Source: Sorex araneus
Lineage: Eukaryota > Chordata > Mammalia > Eulipotyphla > Soricidae
Assembly (NCBI RefSeq): GCF_027595985.1
Contig: NC_073306.1
Coordinates: 81,889,599-81,953,598, forward strand
DNA length: 64,000 bases
Direction of reading: 5' to 3'
In this document: piece after piece, positions 42,998 to 54,800 of the stretch
How the letters are laid out: every line of letters begins with the position of its first letter
Numbering within the stretch: the first letter of the stretch is position 1
The notes under the pieces: generated by a model
Seen by the model: the letters and a program-made list of their open reading frames with translations, nothing else
Told to the model about the DNA's origin: nothing
The model's database searches: none
Position numbers and translations under genes: made by a program

Positions 42998-43959
42998 GCT
43001 GTTTTTCTTTTTATTTTTTGAATCACTATGAGAACAGTTACAAAGCTTTCCAGTTTCTGGGGGCTAGAGCGATAGCACAGCGGATAGGGCGCTTGCCTTG
43101 CACGCAGCCAACTGGGTTCAATTTCCAGCATCCCACATGGTCCCCCGAGCACCACCAGAAGTAATTCCTGAGTGCATGAGCCAGGAGTAACCCCTGTGCA
43201 ACGCCAGGTGTGACCCCCAAAAAATAAAAAAATAAAGCTTTCCAGTTTAAGTCTTGGTCATACAATGATCAAACACCCATCCATTCATCAGTGCACATGT
43301 ACCACCACCAAGAACCCCAGTATACCTCCCATCCCACCCTTCCCCCTGCCTGTGTGGCAGATGATTCCCACTTTACTCTCTCTCCACTTTGATTACATTC
43401 AGTATTTCGACAAAAGACCCACCATTATTACTTGGAATTTCCCCCAACAATCAGACCTGCCGAAAAGGAGAGTCATTAGATAATTTGTTTTCTATTGCTG
43501 ATAAGAAGAGCATTTTGGATTTCTGACATTTTAGTAATAACTCTGGAGGGATTTCTGTCAAAAGCCTCTGGGTTCCGAGATTGGTTTGTGTGCCTCTAGG
43601 ATGATAGCCGTTCAGGAGCTAGGAGCCGTTCTTGGGCGGCAACTCAGGGCCTTGTCGGGACAGGGAGAGGGGCTGGTTCCACCCTCCATCCCGTGAGGCC
43701 CCACATGTCACTTCACTGCAGTCTCATACCTGGCTGTCCACTAGGCTCTGAAAAGGTGGCAACCACTGTGCCGCCAGGGAGAAAAGGCGGAAGGGACAAA
43801 CACCTTTCCCCACCCGGCGTGGCACGGCACCATAGTTTAATGCTCAGTCCAGATGCATTTCTTTCAAAAGCCGCTGGGTTTCGAGATTGATCATGGGCGT
43901 TCAGGAGCCAAGAGCCGTTCATGTGCGGCAACTCGGGGCCTTATCTGGGTAGGGAGAGA
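42998..43959 (-). mobile_element. Unrecognised ORF-less retroposon, 5'-truncated copy
   Basis: Same 3' region and same internal duplicated segment (GAGATTGGTTTGTGTGCCTC) as the 47206 copy. It is flanked by CTGAGGAGTGTT at 42986-42997 and 43960-43971. A SINE is nested at 43057-43233; without it the copy is about 770 bp. Confidence 0.72.
43057..43233 (+). mobile_element. SOR-like SINE nested in the ORF-less retroposon
   Basis: 15-bp duplication AAAGCTTTCCAGTTT at 43042-43056 and 43234-43248 shows that it inserted after the host element. Confidence 0.95.
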
Positions 43960-44225
43960 CTGAGGAGTGTTTCTTAGGAAATATGAACCATAATAAGACT
44001 ACCACCCAGCATAAGAAATAGGAGATGGAGAGAATTGTGCATCAAGCCCTTGTTCTCCCTTACCACATATCTTGCTTGCTTGTCTGCTGCTTTGCTTGCT
44101 ATTTCCTCTCTAGAGAAGCTTGTGTTCATTCCTGAACATGTTCTTTTCCCTTTCTCCCCCCTCCCATCTTGCTAAATCGAATTTCAGTAAAAATTTTGTT
44201 GCTTCATAGAAAGAAGAGGAAGAAT

Positions 44226-44277
44226 AGATGATTTTATTATTTATTTATTTATTATTTATTTATTTATTTATTTATTT
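44226..44277 (+). repeat. (TTTA)n tract
   Basis: Imperfect ATTT/TTTA repeats directly before the SINE at 44279. Confidence 0.9.
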
Positions 44278-44278
44278 G

Positions 44279-44560
44279 GGACTGGAGTGATAGCACAGCA
44301 GGTAAGGCGTTTGCCTTGGATGCAGCCGACCCAGGTTCAATTCCTCCATTCCTCTTGGTGAGCCTGGCAAGCTACTGAGAGTATCCCGCCTGCACGGCAG
44401 AGCCTGGCAAGCTACCTGGCAAGTTACCTATTATTCAGTATGCCAATATGCATATTCAATATGCCAAAAACAGTAACAACATGTCTCATAATGGAGACGT
44501 TACTGATGCCAGCTCGAGCAAATCGATGAACAGTGGGACAACAGTGCTACATTGCTATTA
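44279..44560 (+). mobile_element. Poly-A-less SINE
   Basis: Head plus body with a local duplication (CTGGCAAGCTACCTGGCAAGT and two partial copies of the ATATGCC hairpin). Ends ACAGTGCTACATTGCTA. Inserted next to a TTTA-rich tract. Confidence 0.85.
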
Positions 44561-44564
44561 CTAT

Positions 44565-45949
44565 TTAAGTTTTACCAGATGGGCATTTTTTTCTAAACTT
44601 GAGTGATAATGGTTTTGCTCTTGAAGATGACTCTTGTGTTATTCAGTTTGCTGTTTTATGAATGCTGTTCAGCCGATGCACACTGATGTAGCCATAGTGA
44701 ATGGTAAATGTTGAAATATTTCCATACTGGTTGGCAAACAAATTCTTAAAGTAAAAGGAGTTAGTCATTATGTTCTAGCATATGGTGATTTATCTCAGAA
44801 ATCACAAGACACTCCATGAGACATTTATTAAGGTTTGTGCACTGAGGCAACACTAAAAGACAGCTAACTCTGGATTTCCTATTATTTCAGGTACTGCAAT
44901 CTTCAGTAGTTGTGTAGGTCTTTGAGTGAGAGAGGGACCTGAAGACTTCCTTGGTTCATACTCCAAAGAAATGTTCTAGGGGAGAAGATGAGACTAAACT
45001 TTGGTAACAGTTGGTGAGACTGGAAGGGGGTGTAGGTAGCACCCTATAGCTTGTTTGGGAGCATGGCCCACTGTGGTGCAATAATGACCCTCAGAGGTTC
45101 TAACTCATTTGGCAATTTATTCTTTGGTGGAAGGTAGCCTGCATTGTGTAGTGAAGAGATACCGGGAAGGGATTGTACCAGGAATGTTTGGTACTAGTAA
45201 GAGTTTATATATGTGTAACAGATGCCAACTTTCCCTCTTCCACAACTCCTCTAGACAGGAGCATCACATTTGTCTGCTCTCTCCATGTCTCTAAGTCCAT
45301 GTTTGCCATCACTTGCTGGGTTGATCTCTCTCTGGGCCAGAGGGATCTGTAGTAGTATTTCCCCATTTGTTTTCAGTTTCCTAGCTTTTCTCCTCTATTT
45401 TTGTTCTACATTCCAACTGGCTTTTCAACAGTCATTGGGTGGTACTTGGTTGGCCAGAGTGGAAGACAGTCTTAGGATGTGGATTAAGATAAAACGCAAG
45501 CTTCCATTTCTTGCAACCAAGACTATCTATTGATAACTTTCTAGCTTTGAATCCTTTCCTTTCTCAAGTCTCTCTTTTACCACCTGGGAACTTGACCCAC
45601 TGGCTTTTGCTATAGAGATAGCATCCAGATAGTACCATCCTATCCAGTTAGGCGAGTTGTGGACCAGCACATTTGTAAACTTGAGTATCAATTGAATGGG
45701 GGAAGTGATTAGAAGAGTTTGCAGCCCTGTATCAAATCAGAGATGGGAGCTAAACCACTTAATTGTGATAGCCGCCAATCCACCTCCCCTCCCCAATGTA
45801 TACCAAACCAGTCTTTTAAAGATTGGAAATTGAGGGCCTGCTGAATGATTTGTGATATTCTCATCATGTTATAAAGTTTAATATGAAGAGTTAAAGGGAT
45901 TGCTATACTTCATTTGCACACTGATTTATATTTGTGATCAATATCTCAC
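44565..45949. other. Intergenic DNA, nothing recognised
   Basis: Short frames at 45109-45533 have no recognisable protein similarity. No promoter features seen. Confidence 0.5.
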
Positions 45950-46227
45950 TTTTAAAATATTTGGCTTTTGCAGACTATTTTCTGAGACTTACCTTTTCAC
46001 TCAATATTGTTCTAAGATTTATCTATATTTATGTATAGTACATTTTTCTGTGTACTTTATTCTGTAAATATACACAGTGTATCTATCTTGTTGATGGACG
46101 TTGGTCTATTTCCTGAACTTTGCTGATATAAACAGTACTGCTGTTACGTACATCCATACTCGTTTCTACTGACAAAAATTGCTCTGAGATCTACCTAGGA
46201 GTGGAAGCTAGGTTGTGAATTACTTTT
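45950..46227 (-). mobile_element. Old L1 ORF2 3' remnant, left part
   Basis: TTTTCACTCAATATTGTTCT, GTTGATGGACGTTGGTCTAT and AACAGTACTGCTGTTACGTA match the usual antisense L1 3' pattern. The U6-L1 element splits it; it resumes at 47044. Confidence 0.65.
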
Positions 46228-46244
46228 AAAAGATAATGCCAACT
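46228..46244 (+). repeat. Left target-site duplication of the U6-L1 insertion
   Basis: AAAAGATAATGCCAACT is repeated exactly at 47027-47043. The duplication brackets U6 and L1 together, showing one insertion event. Confidence 0.95.
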
Positions 46245-46250
46245 GTGCTC

Positions 46251-46301
<51 letters not shown>

Positions 46302-46351
46302 GGCCCCTGCGCAAGGATGACACGAAAATTCGTGAAGCGTTCCATATTTTT
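46245..46351 (+). pseudogene. RNU6: U6 snRNA copy, 5' half of a U6-L1 chimera
   Basis: A 107-nt sequence equal to mammalian U6 except for one C-to-A change (ACACGAAAATTC) as I compare it. It starts directly after the left target-site duplication and runs straight into L1 sequence at its terminal T run. No U6-type TATA/PSE promoter is inherited because the flank is target DNA. Confidence 0.95.
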
Positions 46352-47026
46352 AAAACCCGAATGCCCCAGAACGGATGACTGGTTGAGGAAACTTTGGTAC
46401 ATCTATACAATGGAATACTATGCAGCTGTTAGAAAAAAGGAGGTCAAGAATTTTGTAGTTAAGTGGATGGGCATGAAAAGTTTCATGCTGAGTGAAATGA
46501 GTCAGAAAGAGAGAGACAGACATAGAAAGATTGCACTCATCTATGGTATATAGAATAACAGAGTGGGAGACTAACACCCAAGAACTGTAGAAATAAGTAC
46601 CAGGAGGTTGACTCCATGGCTTCGAGGCTGGCCTCACGTTCCGGGGAAAGGTCAACTCAGAGAAGCGATCACCAACTACATTGTAGTCGAAGGCCATGTG
46701 GGGGAAGGGAGTTGCGGGCTGAATGAGGGCTAGAGACTGAGCGCAGCGGCCACTCAGCGCCTTTATTGCAAACCACAACAGCTAATTAGAGAGAGAGAAC
46801 AGAAGGGAATGCCTTGCCACAGTGGCAGGGTGGGGTGGGGGGGAGATGGGATTGGGGAGGGTGGGAGGGACACTGGGTTTACGGGTGGTGGAGAATGGGC
46901 ACTGGTGAAGGGATGGGTTCCCGAACTTTGTATGAGGGAAGTATAAGCACAAAAGTGTATAAATCTGTAACTGTACCCTCACGATGATTCTCTAATTAAA
47001 AATAAATAAATTTAAAAATTAAAAAA
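46352..47026 (+). mobile_element. L1 3' end fused to U6
   Basis: Open frame to 46553 encodes the end of L1 ORF2 (TDDWLRKLWYIYTMEYYAAV ... [16 protein letters not shown]), followed by a G-rich 3' UTR and an A-rich tail. The fusion point AAAACCCGAATGCC corresponds to AAAAAACCCGAGTGCC in the L1 at 17.4-21 kb, so L1 sequence starts inside an A run of ORF2. Confidence 0.95.
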
Positions 47027-47043
47027 AAAAGATAATGCCAACT
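47027..47043 (+). repeat. Right target-site duplication of the U6-L1 insertion
   Basis: Exact copy of the 17-bp sequence at 46228-46244, directly after the A-rich tail. Confidence 0.95.
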
Positions 47044-47130
47044 TTTCTCCCCAAAGTGATTGTAACATATTAATGTACTTAATAGTTGTATGTGCAGGTT
47101 AAAGGTTATTTATGACCCACATCCTAACCT
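47044..47130 (-). mobile_element. Old L1 remnant, right part
   Basis: Continues the antisense L1 pattern (CCCCAAAGTGATTGTAACAT) after the U6-L1 insertion. Confidence 0.5.
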
Positions 47131-47205
47131 ATATTTATAAACCAGACTTTCCCATTTTTGTCAGTTTAATGGACGTAGTATAGCATTTCTGCTTTTTCTA
47201 ATGAA

Positions 47206-48399
47206 CTGTTTTTTTTTTTTTAATTGAATCACCGTGAGAACAGTTACAGGGCTTTCAGGATCAAGTCTCAGTCATACAATGATCAAAAATCAAACACCCA
47301 TCCCTTCACCAGTGCACATGTTCCACCACCAAGTACCCCAGCATACTCCACTTCCCACTTGCCCCCTGCCTGTGTGGAAGATGATTTTCACTTTACTCTC
47401 TGTTTACTTTGACATTCAATTTTTGACAGAAACCCACTATTATTATTTGGAGTTTTTCCCCCAACAATCAGACCTGTCGAAATGGCACCATTAGAACATA
47501 TGTTTTCTATTGCTGATAACAAAGAGCATATGATGTTGCATGGTCGAGAAAGCAACCGCCCAGTTTTGGGATTCTGGTAGTTTAGTAATTAAGTCCAGAG
47601 GTATTTCTGCCTGCAGCCACTGCATTCCCAGATTGGTTTGTGTGCCTCTGGAATCATGGCTATTCAGGAGTGTAGGAGCTGTTCGTGGGTGTCCACTTGA
47701 GGTCTCATATGGGCAGGGAGCAGGGCCAGTTCTGCACCCTCCATCTCTAGATTCCCCATGCGTCCCATCACTGCAAGCTCCTACCTCTCTGTCCAGTTAG
47801 CTCTGAAAGGTGGCGGTCACCATGCTGTCACAAAGGGGAAAAGGCCAAGGGACAAATACCCTTCCCCTCCCAGGGCTGCACGGGCTGTAGCTTAGGTCAC
47901 AGTCCAGGAGTATATCTGCCAGCAGCCACTGTGTTCCAAGATTGGTTTCTGTGCCTCTGGGATAATGGCCACTCGGGTGGCAGAGCCATTCCTGAGCGGC
48001 TTTTTGTATATTAGGAAAGGTTTGGAGAAATAGTCCCAGTCCCACATACCAGAGGCATGTTAGTAGAAGCTCAGTGTAGCCGTGACTCCATCTGGAGAAG
48101 GCAGGGTGGCTGCACCTTCTCTGTCTGGCACCCCAGTGTTGTTGGCCCAGTCTGGGGTCCAGAGCATTCTCCAGCTTGCGGTGCCCGCTGGCCCAGATTC
48201 TTCACTGCTGGCTGCAACAAGATGGCGCCAGAGGCGGGTTGGGGGCGTGACTTCTGGGGGCAGGGGCGGGCCGGAAGCTGGGATGGAGCCTCCCAGTTCC
48301 AGTGCCTCAACTCTCTTTGGAGAAATGGTCCCTGCCCCACATACTGGAGGCATGTTAGTAGAAGCTCAGTGTCGCCGGGACTCCATCTGGAGAAGGCAA
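47206..48399 (-). mobile_element. Unrecognised ORF-less retroposon, longest copy
   Basis: On the minus strand it begins TTGCCTTCTCCAGATGG and ends ...GTGATTCAATTAAAAAAAA, an L1-like 3' end. An 8-bp direct repeat CTAATGAA (47198-47205, 48400-48407) brackets it. It is GC-rich at the 5' end and holds two overlapping duplications with about 295- and 309-bp spacing. No L1 protein frame is seen. A second copy is at 42998-43959. Confidence 0.7.
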
Positions 48400-48772
48400 C
48401 TAATGAAGTTTTTATATGTACCAGTCTGTCCTTTTTCTCTGTTTTTTTATATTTATTTATGGAAGTTCTGTACATCTTAAGGATATTCATTGTATCGTCA
48501 TGTAACAAACAGTCACTCTGAGACTCTGGCTCAGAGTTTATCAGGAGACATCTAAGTGTTGGTCAGAATTGTTGACTGTATCTTGAGGATCCATTTCCAA
48601 AGGCATTTTCCTGTCATTGGCAGGGCCTCTGACCCTAACTCAATCCACCCACCAAAGACACTCAGTTTCCTTCTACGCAGATCCTCCATCTAGATTTTAT
48701 TTTTGCATACGATGAGAAGTGAAATATTACCTATTGCCTTTCATTTGCTTATCTAATTGTAAAGAATTTTTA

Positions 48773-48960
48773 TTTTTATTATTTATTTATTTTTTTGCTT
48801 TTTGGGTCACACCCGGCGATGCACAGGGGTTACTCCTGGTTCTACACTCAGGAATTACTCCTGGCGGTGCTCAGGGGACCATATGGGATGCTGGGATTCG
48901 AACCCGGGTTGGCCGCGTGCAAGGCAAACGCCCTACCCGCTGTGCTATCGCTCCAGTCCC
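48773..48960 (-). mobile_element. SOR-like SINE, full length
   Basis: 15-bp duplication TGTAAAGAATTTTTA at 48758-48772 and 48961-48975. Confidence 0.95.
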
Positions 48961-49329
48961 TGTAAAGAATTTTTAAAAAACATCCTTTTTTAAAAATTTT
49001 TTCCTTACTGATTGCTAATTTTATATATGCCAGATTTGTTTATACTTACCATCACTTTGTAGTGTGCTTTTTATACCTGACAGAACTGTTATCCCCACCA
49101 CCGCCCCTTTTCTAGGTTGTCTTGATTTTTATCTAGTCATGCAGGTTTTAGGAACCTTAACCAACCTAACTTGAAGTCATTTTGGAGATTTTGATTGGGA
49201 TTGCAATGAACACATATAGGCCATTTTAAGAACTAATAACTCATGCAATCCTGCTCTTCCCTCTGTTGTTGCTGCTGGTGCTCACTGGAGGCTGCATATT
49301 CTTTGCAGAACTCTCACAGGGTGTCAGCA

Positions 49330-49490
49330 CATTTTCTTTTTTTCCTTTTTTTGTCAGCACTTTTTCACGTGTGGTGTTTGCATAAACCTGGAGTCTGTTG
49401 CAATGTTACTGGACTGGACTGCATACGGATAGCATTTTAAACCTCATACGTGGAAGGCAGGTGCTTTTAACCACTGAACTATCCCCTCGC
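49330..49490 (-). mobile_element. Probable SINE remnant
   Basis: T-rich start, GGAAGGCAGGTGCTTTTAAC and CACTGAACTATCCCC. Confidence 0.4.
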
Positions 49491-49607
49491 AAACCTCGTC
49501 AGAAAGTTTAATCGTTTATTCAGGATGAAGTATTTCTCCCTACACCACTTTCTCTCCTTTCAGAGCTCTAATGAGGTTATTTTGTTTCAATCTTTCGTCT
49601 TTTTTTT

Positions 49608-50405
49608 TTTGAAATTTTATTTAATTTTCCCCTTATACCTTTCATAAACACTGGTTTACAAAGTTGTTCATGAGGATGGATACAGACATTCAGTATACCA
49701 ACACAAATCCCACCACAATTGCACCCTTCCACCACCACTACTTTCTCAACCACCCCAGATTCCAATTTTCCCACCCACCCTTTAGGCCCGCCCCCATAGC
49801 ATGCCCTCAGTAATTTTATATTGCTTGTTATAATTTGCTAAGAGAATGATAAAAAAATGTTTCCTCAGAAGTTAATGAAGATTGTCGCACAGTGGAGCTA
49901 TTAAGTCCTTGTATAAGAGATTACTAAAATGTTAATCGAGATTGGATGCCTTCCCCATTATGTCCCATCCAATCTGGTGTGCTACTTACTCCTGGTGTAT
50001 CAGTATCTAGAATTTGAGATGTCACTCCAGGAAGTCTAAAATTTTTAACTTGGTGATAGAGGTGGGGCTAAATTTTTAACTGGATGGCATTTTGGGGCAT
50101 GTGCATGACTGCCAGGCCTTCCAGGCAGTACAGGGAGATGGAGGAGGTAACCCATCCCTGACACAGTGAAAGCCTGGAGATTTCAGTCACAAAACCCACA
50201 TACCTGAGTTTTTCAACAGATGAATTTCCTGTTGAGGCTCATCCTGAGCAGCGGAGTCCAGCCAGGAGCGTAGCAGTGAATGTGGAATGTAGAGGTTTGC
50301 AGCTGCCAGGGCTCTGTTTGGATGGATGCTGGGCTCACCCACCCTGCCCAGGGTACCCCCAATAACTCAGCCTTGCGTGGGTTCCAAAAGAATTTCTGCA
50401 ACTTG
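49608..50405 (-). mobile_element. L1-like ORF-less repeat, related family
   Basis: Starts with a T run on the plus strand and shares the block TATTGCTTGTTATAA and CCTGCC/CCCGCC context with 27616-28240 and 42998-43959. Its distal part (CAGGGAGATGGAGGAGG ... AAAGCCTGGAGATTTCAGTC) matches 1230-1310. The left end of the element on its 5' side is uncertain. Confidence 0.55.
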
Positions 50406-51239
50406 TTTGTCTCTTTCTAGATTTATTTATGAGTCTCTGGGTCATGACTGGTGAAAGACCTTATACAGTACTGGAAGTGATTTCTCAAACCTTTGTCTTT
50501 TAATTATTACTGTTTCCTGTATCCTAAAGTCATGGTCTTCTAGTTCATTAGAGCTTGAGTTTGATCTAATATTCCATTAAATATTAGCATTTGTTGCATT
50601 TTTAGTTTTATTACATACTAAATAGAATATTAAGGTTCTATTAAATATTAGCATTTGTTTTATTTTAAATTTTATTACACATTAGGTTTTAGAATCTAAT
50701 TTTTCTGAAAGTCTGAATCTGGAGAGGTTGAGTGGTGTGCTGGGACCAAACCCAGAGCCTCACTCTTGGAAGGCTACATTTTACATACATTCTACAACCA
50801 AGCCAACCTGGCAAAATTAAATAATTTTAAATGTCCATTTCCTACTTGCATTAATTTTTCCTTTGATACACCTAATTTTAGTACCTGAAGTTGTTGGGGT
50901 CTAAATTTTTTTCCAGCATTCTTCATGATGACATTGTTTCCACATGTGTCTTGATATAGAGTATGTATATCCCATGTTGCACGAAGTACTTGGTGACATT
51001 AACATCATCAAAATTCAAACTGCCAGCACCACAGCTTGAATCTGATCATTGGACTTCTGAAGCCAACTTTCCAACCTTAATACTTCCTATCCACACTCAT
51101 TAATTTTAATTTACTATCAGGATATAACAGATGGGGAGAGGGTGCCCAGAGAAGGTTGGAGGTAAAATGAAACTATTATTCCACCAGTTGTTTAATATTA
51201 AAGAGACTGGACACAACTGTTTCACAAAAGATATATTTT
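50406..51239. other. Intergenic DNA left of the BCAR3 3' end
   Basis: AT-rich, including a local duplication of ATTAAATATTAGCATTTGTT (50575 and 50640). Confidence 0.5.
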
Positions 51240-51665
51240 CATATGACTATATACATTTTTAATATTTAAAGAATATCATACAACTGATACCTTTTGAAAT
51301 GTTTCATGCTTTAAAACTTTTTTCTATTTACACTTATCTGACACAATTAAAACTAAAATGGTTAAATACCTTGATAATTGAAAACAGCCACTGGGCCAAC
51401 ATAGCTAGGTTTTCTCTTAAATCTGCTGATTAACATTAGCAATATTTACCTTAATAAATTATTCTTTAAAAATCAGTAGTAATTTTAAACAGTTTATAAA
51501 TAAGTGTGCCTTGTGCAATTTACATATTTAGTATCCCGTGGATACTAAAAGCTTAGATATTGTCAGATTTGCACATTATTACCTTTTCAAATTGAATAGG
51601 CACGCTTTTCCAAAGAAGAAACTGGAGAAGCCTGAAAGAATATACCAAAGTTCTCTGGCAAGTTA
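51240..51665 (-). other. BCAR3: BCAR3 3' UTR (left end uncertain)
   Basis: Repeat-free AT-rich sequence after the stop codon. A minus-strand ATTAAA (plus-strand tttaat near 51258) is the best nearby polyadenylation signal. I saw no canonical AATAAA on this strand between 51100 and 51665, so the end point is a guess. Confidence 0.45.
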
Positions 51666-51844
51666 TCAAAGCTCTGCCTGCTTTACGGGAGGAGGTTCCA
51701 GTTTACGTGAAAGGGCAGTTAAAATCTGGTTGAACTTCTCATATCGCTCTGCCTGATTGACTTGTGCACCTTTGCTGCCCCACAGCAATCGCATTTGAAA
51801 TTCAGTCTTGAAGATCTCACTCATTTCCTCATCTGGTTGAAAAC
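51666..51844 (-). CDS. BCAR3: BCAR3 terminal coding exon
   Basis: Acceptor gtctag; two bases finish a Gly codon, then 58 codons FQPDEEMSEIFKTEFQMRLL ... PPVKQAEL and TGA. This is the highly conserved C-terminal tail of NSP adaptors that contacts Cas. Confidence 0.95.
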
Positions 51845-54800
51845 CTAGACAAAACAAAGCAAAATCCTAAGGTTAATGTCCGTTGTGCCTAAAACCTAGT
51901 ACTTAATAGTACTTAAGACAGACTGAAAATTTACTTGTTTAAAGTAGGATCAGAATGAACTTCATGTTCTCTCAGAATTTCAAAACATCCCCCTCCAGAG
52001 GAAACAATAGAGAATCTGGGCCAGGGATGTGGCTTGGCAGTAGAGCTCTTGCCTTGCACATACAAAGCCCTGGGTTCAGTCTCTGACACCAAAATACAGC
52101 AGAGAACCTTTGAAAGGAAAGGTAGAGTGATGTCCTCAAGGACTGGGATATCTTTAGAAAAAGGTAACAAACGCACTAAAATACATTTTCAAACTGGTTT
52201 TGGGGGGCCAGAGTAATAGTACAGCAGGTAGGGCGTTTGTATTGCTGACTGGGTTCAATCTCAGCATCCCAAATGGTCTTCAGAGCCTGCCAGGAAGTGA
52301 TCCCTGAGTGCAGAGCCAGGTGTGCCCCTCCACCGCAAAAAAAAAAAAAAAAAAAAAAGACCCAGTTGAATTTGGATGTAAAACTACTGTGGATTACAGT
52401 TTACAGGTTTGTTGATGTGTAACATCCAAGTCAAGATTTACCTATTTTAGCTGCATGGTGATATATAAAAGTCAACTTTTTTTTTTTTTTGGTTTTTGGG
52501 TTATACCCGGCGATGCACAGGGCTTACCCCTGGCTCTTCACTCAGGAATTATCCCTGGCAGTGCTCAGGGGACCATATGGGATGCTGGGATTAGAACCTG
52601 GGTCGTCTGTGTGCAAGGCAAAAGCCCTACCCGCTGTGCTATCGCTCCAGCCCCCAAAAGTCAACTCTTTATGATCAAACTTGATTCCTACTCCAGACCC
52701 CAGCAACTGTTGATGGGTTTTCTATTATTGTTTTGCTTTTTCAGAAATTTCACAAATGGACTCATATAATATGGACCTAATTGTTTCCTTCCCGTTACCC
52801 TGAAGTTTATCTAGGTTATTCTGTATTATGTTACTAAGAATTCATTCCTTATTGCTGAGTATTCAGTAATACAGGCATAACATTTTAGTTGTTTACCTAG
52901 TGAGGAACATTTGGATTAGTTCCTGTTTGGGGCTATTATAATGTTCTTTTGAATAATAATAGTCTGTATCAGTATGTATTTTCATTTCTCAAGAGTAAAA
53001 TTACTAGGTCATACTGTAAGTATATTAGCCTTTAAAGTGCTGTTGAGCTTTTTTCAAATGGATGTGCCTTTCATATTCTCACTAGCAACATATAAAGATT
53101 CCGGTGTATTCAAGTGCTTCCAACTCTCAGTATAATTTTTTAAAGTTTCAGGTGTTCATACTACATTGTGTTCACAAATATTCTCCTTTTTCCTGATTTA
53201 CCTGTTATCCAACTCTCCTAATACTATTAGAGACCGTCCTTGTTCTACTGCATGCCCTTGACTCCTTTGTTGTGAATGAGATGTTCATGCCTGTATGGTT
53301 TTTATTTCTAGGCTCTCAATTCTGTGCCATTAACCTGTGTCTGTTTTTATTCTAAATGTTACACTGGGGGACTGGAGTACAGTGGGGAGGGCGTTTGTCT
53401 TGCACGTGACTGACCCAGGTTCAATTCCCATTTTGCCCCCACCCCCCAGCACCGTCAGGAGTCATTCCTGAGTGCATGAGCCAGGAGTAATCCCTGTGCA
53501 TTGCTGAGTGTGGCCCAAAAAGAAAAGAAAAAAAAGAGTCACACTGTTTTAATTACTGTTGTTTTGTAGTACTGTTTGAAGCTGGGGTGATATCTCCATT
53601 TTTGTTGTTTGTCCAGATTACTTTTGCTCTTTGGGGTCTTTATTTCATGATTTTTTTGTTCTATTGCTATGAAATCCATTTGGATTTTTAAAAATAGGAA
53701 TTTCATTGAGTCTATATATTTTAAGTAATATTGCCATTTTAATGTAAATTCTCATCCATGAGCATGGGCCCTCTTTGTATGTTCTGTTATATGTTTTATA
53801 GTTTTCAGCATACTTTTGAGGTCTTTCACTTTGGCTGAATGTAGCACCGTAGCACTGTTTCATTATTCATCGATTTGTTCAAGTGGGCACCAACAACGTC
53901 TCCATTGTGAGACTTGTTGTTACTGTTTTTGGCATATTGAATATGCCACAGGTAGCTTGCCAGGCTCGCTTTGCGGGCAGAATACTCTTGGTAGCTTGCA
54001 GGGCTCTCCAAGAGGGAAGGAGGAATCGAACCCAGGTTGGCTGCATGCAAGGCAAATGCCCTACCCATGTATTCCAAGGTAATTTTTTAGTTGCTGGGCC
54101 ACACCATCGGTGCAAGGATTAAACTTGGGGCTCCCTCATGCAAAGCATGCACTCCTTTGAGCCATCTGCCTGGTTCTTATTTCTTTAGTATGTGATAAGT
54201 GTTTTCCTGATTTTTTTGTCTACTAATTCATTGTTTGCACATAAAAAAAAAGGATACTTTTATTGATTGATTTGTAACCTGCTACTCTCCCTATTGTTTT
54301 TAATAGCTCTTTACTGCAATCTTTGGATTTTTAAAATATCATAACCATGTCATCTGTAAGAAGCAATAGTTCAACTTCTTTCTAATTTGTGTATCTTTGT
54401 GTTCTTTCCTTATCTAATTGCTTTAGCTAGGACTTTTAAAATTATGCTGCATAGTAGTTTAGTGATAAAAATGGACAAATCTATTGTTTCTGATCTTACG
54501 AAGAAAGCTCTCAGCTTCTCATAGTTGAGTTTAAGGTTGACGTGGGTTGTCACACAGGGCCTTTATTATGTTGAGCTATACTCATTCTATATATCCTACA
54601 TCCCTTCTAGTTTGCTCGGGGCTTTTCTTACAAAAGCCTGGCAAGCTACCTGTGGCATATTCGATATGCCAAAAGAATGCTGAGTCTTGTCAACTGTTTT
54701 TTCTGCATTTCTGAGATGATCATATGATTTGCCCTTTCGTTGATGTGGTGTATATTATGTTTATTGATTTGCATATGTTGAATCATCTTTGCATTCCAGG

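Noticed and set aside
46245-46351. Functional U6 gene
   Set aside because: It begins right after a target-site duplication and is fused to L1; the upstream DNA is old L1 and has no U6 promoter elements that I can see.
48057-48521. Open frames and a GC/CpG-rich patch that look like a promoter with a first exon
   Set aside because: The patch lies wholly inside a retroposon bracketed by CTAATGAA; overlapping frames on both strands are expected in GC-rich DNA.
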